Shown piece by piece: positions 7,752-10,656 of a DNA stretch of 10,656 nt. This stretch comes from an uncultured Bacteroidales bacterium. Lineage in GTDB: Bacteria; Bacteroidota; Bacteroidia; Bacteroidales; UBA932. The stretch lies in NCBI GenBank assembly GCA_937890845.1, contig CALADR010000103.1:1-10656 (forward strand), read 5' to 3'. The notes under the pieces are model-generated. The model ran no database searches and was not told the origin of the DNA. It saw only the letters and a list, made by a program, of their open reading frames with translations. Each line of letters opens with the position of its first letter. Within the stretch, counting starts at the first letter, position 1. Made by a program: the position numbers and the translations under genes.

Positions 7752-9064
7752 TACTGTCGTGTAATACGTGCACCAAGAGCATTGAGGCGAAGGTCAATAT
7801 CTTCATATCCTCTGTCAATCTGCTCTATATTGCCTATAATACTTGTACCGCTTGCTGACATGGCTGCTATCAAAAGGGCAATACCGGCCCTGATATCAGG
7901 AGAGACCATATTGCCTGGCTTGAGCCTGAAATTGTGGTCGTGACCTATGACGACAGCCCGGTGCGGGTCACACAGAATAATCTGCGCCCCCATATCTATA
8001 AGCTTGTCAACAAAGAAAAGACGGCTTTCAAACATCTTCTGATGAATCAGCACACTTCCCTTGCACTGGGTAGCGACAACAAGCATCACGCTGAGAAGGT
8101 CAGGAGTAAGACCCGGCCATGGAGCATCTGCCATTGTCATAATGGAACCATCAAGGAAAGATTCTATAACATAGCTCTCCTGCTCAGGTATGAAAATATC
8201 GCTTCCACGTTCTTCCAGATTGACACCAAGTCTGCGGAAAGACTCCGGGATAATTCCAAGATTTTCAGGAGATACATCCTTGATGGTTATAGAACTGCGG
8301 TTAAGGGCGGCCATTCCTATGAAACTTCCCACTTCTATCATATCAGGAAGAATCACATGCTCAGTACCATGAAGGCAGTCCACACCATGAACTGTAAGCA
8401 TATTGGACCCGATACCCTCTATGCTGGCCCCCATGGAAACAAGCATTCTGGAAAGCTGCTGGATATATGGCTCGCAGGCAGCATTGTAAATTACAGTCTT
8501 GCCTTGAGAAAGAGATGCCGCCATCAGAATATTGGCAGTACCTGTCACTGAGGCCTCGTCCAGCAACATATATTTTCCTCTGAGTCTGTCACCGGAAGGC
8601 ACGCTCAAATGAAAAGCCCTGAGTTTCTGGTCATACTCCAACTCTGCACCGAGGTTAACCATACCGGTAATATGAGTATCGACACGGCGTCTTCCAATCT
8701 TGTCACCGCCTGGCTTAGGGAAATAAGCATGGCCGAAGCGGGCCAAAAGAGGACCGACCACCATAACAGATCCACGAAGAGAAGCACATTTATGCACAAA
8801 ATCTTCACTTTCAATATAAGCCGTATCTACAGAATCCGCCTTGAAAGTATATTTTCCCTTTTCATGACGGGTCACCTTCACACCCATTCCTTCCAAAAGG
8901 AGAATGAGATTCCTGACATCAAGGATTTCAGGAACATTGGAAATAGTAACCTCCTTATCTGTGAGAAGCACTGCACTTATCACTTCCAATGCTTCGTTTT
9001 TTGCCCCCTGCGGTCTGATCGTTCCGCTCAGCTTATGCCCTCCTTCTATAACAAAAGAACTCAT
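7751..9064 (-). CDS. murA: UDP-N-acetylglucosamine 1-carboxyvinyltransferase with Asp at the catalytic Cys position
   Basis: Cytoplasmic enzyme that transfers enolpyruvate from phosphoenolpyruvate to UDP-GlcNAc, the first committed step of peptidoglycan synthesis. Length 437 residues, close to the usual 420-440. Conserved residues align with E. coli MurA: K22 and N23 in GAKNEALEVI, R97 (as R91), R126 (as R120), D322 (as D305, in WPGLTPDLLSVM) and R392 (as R397, in PDIRAGIALL). The C-terminal IDRGYEDIDLRLNALGA is a hallmark. The active-site loop reads PGGDKIGRRRVD, so the position of E. coli Cys115 is Asp121 (codon GAC at 8702-8704). Asp here is known from Mycobacterium and Chlamydia MurA, where activity is kept but fosfomycin no longer alkylates the enzyme. 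The start at 9064 gives the standard SFVIEGGHKLSGTI beginning. It follows murB by 59 bp, a gap in which I see no convincing promoter, terminator or Shine-Dalgarno sequence. Confidence 0.97.
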   Translation of the reverse strand: MSSFVIEGGHKLSGTIRPQGAKNEALEVISAVLLTDKEVTISNVPEILDVRNLILLLEGMGVKVTRHEKGKYTFKADSVDTAYIESEDFVHKCASLRGSVMVVGPLLARFGHAYFPKPGGDKIGRRRVDTHITGMVNLGAELEYDQKLRAFHLSVPSGDRLRGKYMLLDEASVTGTANILMAASLSQGKTVIYNAACEPYIQQLSRMLVSMGASIEGIGSNMLTVHGVDCLHGTEHVILPDMIEVGSFIGMAALNRSSITIKDVSPENLGIIPESFRRLGVNLEERGSDIFIPEQESYVIESFLDGSIMTMADAPWPGLTPDLLSVMLVVATQCKGSVLIHQKMFESRLFFVDKLIDMGAQIILCDPHRAVVIGHDHNFRLKPGNMVSPDIRAGIALLIAAMSASGTSIIGNIEQIDRGYEDIDLRLNALGARITRQ

Positions 9065-9123
9065 AGTCTAATCATTAATCTGGTCAGTAAAAAACAATCC
9101 TTTACAATCAAGTATGACAAAAA

Positions 9124-10194
9124 TCAGAATATATGCTCGACTTCCGGATGAAGTACTATACCGAATCTATCCTTCACTGATGCCACAATCTTGTTTTCAA
9201 GAGCAACAACCTCATCAGGTGATGCATTACCTGTAAAGTTAACAATAACAAGAGGCTGCTTTTCATATACGGCGACATTACCTTCCTTATAGCCCTTCCA
9301 CCCGCATTGGTCTATAAGCCATGCAGCCGGAATCTTGACAAAACCGGAGCCGACATCATAATGAGGGACAATGTATTCTTCACCATTATGAGCCCGTACA
9401 TAATTGGCTACTCTGTCGTAGTCTGATTTAGGGACTACAGGATTCTTGAAGAAACTTCCAGCACTTCCCATTACAGATGGAGAAGGCAGTTTTGAATCCC
9501 GGATACCGGTCACAGCACTGCGCACATGTCCCGGAGTTATCGCTCCAGACGGTTCAATAGATTCAACAGCACTGCGGACATGCCCGTAATCCAGTCTTGG
9601 CTTCGGTGTTTCTGAAAGTATGAATACTACAGAAGTAACTATATAGCGTCCCTTGGCGGTATCTTTGAAGATTGAATCACGATATCCGTAACGGCATTCA
9701 GCTGTAGAGAACACTCGTGATGATCCGGTAAGTGTGTCAAAACACCTGACCTCACGGATTATATCACATACCTCCACTCCATATGCTCCGATATTCTGCA
9801 CTGCAGCCGCCCCAACTTCTCCCGGAATTCCAGAAAGGTTTTCCGGTCCCCACAACCCTCTCTCCGCACACCACGCACAGAAATCATCCCAAATAACCCC
9901 CGCTCCGGACTCTGCCAATACTTCTCCGCCTGATGAAGAAAGTACATTTATGAAAGAAATATCCGAATGAAAGACAGTCCCGGGAAAATCACGGGTAAAC
10001 AACAGATTGCTCCCGCCGCCTATGTGCAGGAACGGCTGTGGAAACACAGGCTTAGATAAGGGAGAGGAACAGTCCTCTCTACAAAAAATCTCTTTCAGCT
10101 GCTCTTCCGAATCATATTCTACAAAACAGGCACAAGACACCTTCATTCCGAAGGTGTTCATGCCTGTAAGATCCTTGTTGTATTCTGTCTTCAT
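9124..10194 (-). CDS. murB: UDP-N-acetylenolpyruvoylglucosamine reductase
   Basis: Cytoplasmic FAD enzyme that reduces the MurA product with NADPH to UDP-MurNAc. From ATG 10194 it has 356 residues, close to the E. coli-type (type I) MurB of about 342. Visible motifs: NTFGMKV at 13-19, FAD-binding GGGSNLLF at 59-66, IPGEVGAAAVQNIGAYGVEV at 123-142, ECRYGYRDSIFK at 166-177 with R172 matching catalytic R159, AGSFFKNPVV at 245-254 with S247 matching proton donor S229, AAWLIDQCGWKG near 290-301, and HPEVEHI with E351 matching E325. The E. coli-type insert (GYRDSIFK and the region after it) is present. The frame is open 54 codons further upstream to 10356, but that stretch overlaps metG and does not resemble MurB. 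A clear Shine-Dalgarno sequence, AGGAGA, lies 8 nt before 10194 and fixes the start. An 18-residue-spaced duplicate GHVRSAV occurs at 204-210 and 222-228. Confidence 0.97.
   Translation of the reverse strand: MKTEYNKDLTGMNTFGMKVSCACFVEYDSEEQLKEIFCREDCSSPLSKPVFPQPFLHIGGGSNLLFTRDFPGTVFHSDISFINVLSSSGGEVLAESGAGVIWDDFCAWCAERGLWGPENLSGIPGEVGAAAVQNIGAYGVEVCDIIREVRCFDTLTGSSRVFSTAECRYGYRDSIFKDTAKGRYIVTSVVFILSETPKPRLDYGHVRSAVESIEPSGAITPGHVRSAVTGIRDSKLPSPSVMGSAGSFFKNPVVPKSDYDRVANYVRAHNGEEYIVPHYDVGSGFVKIPAAWLIDQCGWKGYKEGNVAVYEKQPLVIVNFTGNASPDEVVALENKIVASVKDRFGIVLHPEVEHIF
9512..9585 (-). repeat. Short imperfect direct repeat inside murB
   Basis: Two 20-bp copies, 9512-9531 and 9566-9585, differ at two positions and are offset by exactly 54 bp, so both are read in the same frame and encode GHVRSAV twice. 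The second protein copy (residues 222-228) aligns with a conserved MurB helix before the KLP motif. The first (204-210) falls where E. coli MurB has an unrelated YGDLTRL-type segment. It may have arisen by local duplication or by chance convergence. Confidence 0.6.
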
Positions 10195-10202
10195 AATTGG
10201 AA

Positions 10203-10208
10203 TCTCCT
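10203..10208 (-). promoter_or_regulatory. Shine-Dalgarno sequence of murB
   Basis: AGGAGA on the minus strand, 8 nt before the murB ATG at 10194, inside the 20-bp gap after the metG stop. It is the strongest ribosome-binding site in the window. It decides the murB start against the longer open frame reaching 10356. Confidence 0.75.
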
Positions 10209-10214
10209 GATTTT

Positions 10215-10656
10215 TTATCCTATTTCCGCACCGTTGGAAAGAGTTTCCTGAGGCGTTACAAAACGCATCTTGCCGTCTCCCTGACGGGCCATAAGTATCA
10301 TACCCTTGGATTCTATGCCACGGATTTTGCGAGGTGCGAGATTGGCAAGGATACAAATCTGCTTTCCTACCATATCCTCAGGAGCATAATATTCTGCAAT
10401 ACCTGAAACAATGACGCGTGTATCTATTCCTGTATCAATCGTAAGCTTCAGCAATTTGTCTGTCTTTGGAACTCTCTCAGCTTCAAGTACAGTAGCAGTA
10501 CGGATATCCATCTTCTCGAAATCGTCAAAGGTACACTCTGCTTTCTGCGGTGCGACCTTCACAGCATCAACAGCAGCCTGAGCAGCTTCGTTAGCTTTTC
10601 TTGTGTCTTCAAGACGCTGGATCTGAGCATCAACTACAGTATCCTCAATCTTTGAA
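10215..10656 (-). CDS. metG: Methionyl-tRNA synthetase, C-terminal tRNA-binding domain (5' part outside window)
   Basis: Last 146 residues of methionyl-tRNA synthetase, the enzyme that charges tRNA-Met in the cytoplasm. The catalytic and anticodon-binding parts lie beyond position 10656. The visible start, KIEDTVVDAQIQRLEDTRKA followed by an Ala-rich linker, matches the helix and linker found before the C-terminal appendix in Bacteroidota MetG. The tRNA-binding OB-fold domain covers about residues 42-146 of the visible part and shows TFDDFEKMDIRTATVLEAERVPKTDKLLKL, then VIVSGIAEYY, then the strong NLAPRKIRGIESKGMIL block. The frame is open to the window edge, so an internal GTG at 10562 is not needed as a start. 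The stop lies 20 bp before murB, which suggests a shared transcript. A free-standing tRNA-binding protein (CsaA or Trbp111 type) is less likely because of the upstream linker. Confidence 0.9.
   Translation of the reverse strand, partial: SKIEDTVVDAQIQRLEDTRKANEAAQAAVDAVKVAPQKAECTFDDFEKMDIRTATVLEAERVPKTDKLLKLTIDTGIDTRVIVSGIAEYYAPEDMVGKQICILANLAPRKIRGIESKGMILMARQGDGKMRFVTPQETLSNGAEIG

Noticed and set aside
7934..8551. 205-codon open frame on the plus strand
   Set aside because: Entirely antisense to murA; composition (many His, Lys, Arg, Thr) looks like an antisense shadow and no motif is visible.
9065..9123. Promoter for murA in the murB-murA gap
   Set aside because: I looked for a TTTG minus-33 and TAnnTTTG minus-7 pair and found no convincing match; only a short GATTGT direct repeat and AT-rich sequence are seen.
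8609..9151. 180-codon open frame on the plus strand
   Set aside because: Antisense to murA and the murA-murB gap; no recognisable domain or start signal.
10195..10356. 54-codon upstream extension of murB, up to a start at 10356
   Set aside because: It overlaps the metG tRNA-binding domain in another frame, does not resemble MurB, and a Shine-Dalgarno sequence with correct spacing supports the ATG at 10194.
10215..10562. Free-standing 115-residue tRNA-binding protein from an internal GTG
   Set aside because: The frame stays open to the window edge, and the preceding residues match the linker region of MetG.

Overview
The window comes from a member of the phylum Bacteroidota, most likely the order Bacteroidales. 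The evidence is a SusC/SusD outer-membrane pair, an ECF sigma factor with a FecR-type anti-sigma factor carrying a DUF4974-like C-terminus, and mostly AT-rich leaders without a Shine-Dalgarno sequence. I cannot name the genus from sequence alone. All eight genes lie on the minus strand, so the reading order runs from high to low coordinates. No gap between genes exceeds about 105 bp. I see no tRNA, rRNA, CRISPR array, insertion sequence or attachment site.

Right part (10656 to 7751): housekeeping genes. The C-terminal tRNA-binding end of methionyl-tRNA synthetase (metG, cut by the window edge) is followed after 20 bp by murB, and after a further 59 bp by murA. MurA and MurB catalyse the two committed steps that turn UDP-GlcNAc into UDP-MurNAc for peptidoglycan. 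MurA has Asp in place of the usual catalytic Cys, a substitution known in other bacteria to give intrinsic fosfomycin insensitivity.

Left part (7717 to 1): a cell-surface signalling and nutrient-uptake locus. It starts only 33 bp after murA with an ECF sigma factor, whose stop codon overlaps the start of a FecR-like anti-sigma factor (ATGA overlap). A 105-bp leader with two adjacent inverted repeats follows, then a SusC-type TonB-dependent transporter that carries an N-terminal STN signalling domain, a SusD-type surface lipoprotein, and a lipoprotein metallophosphoesterase cut by the window edge. The last three are tightly packed (gaps of 12 and 1 bp) and are probably one transcript. In the expected mechanism, ligand bound by SusC/SusD is signalled through the STN domain to the periplasmic part of the FecR protein, which releases the sigma factor to transcribe the susC-susD-phosphoesterase unit. 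The phosphoesterase suggests, but does not prove, a phosphorylated ligand.

The most interesting non-coding signals are a gapped 30-bp similarity between the region just upstream of the sigma gene and the region upstream of susC (a candidate common regulatory site), and a perfect 9-bp inverted repeat with a 17-bp spacer in the susC leader. Nothing here clearly amounts to a new kind of system. The layout is a recognisable regulated SusCD locus joined to cell-wall genes.
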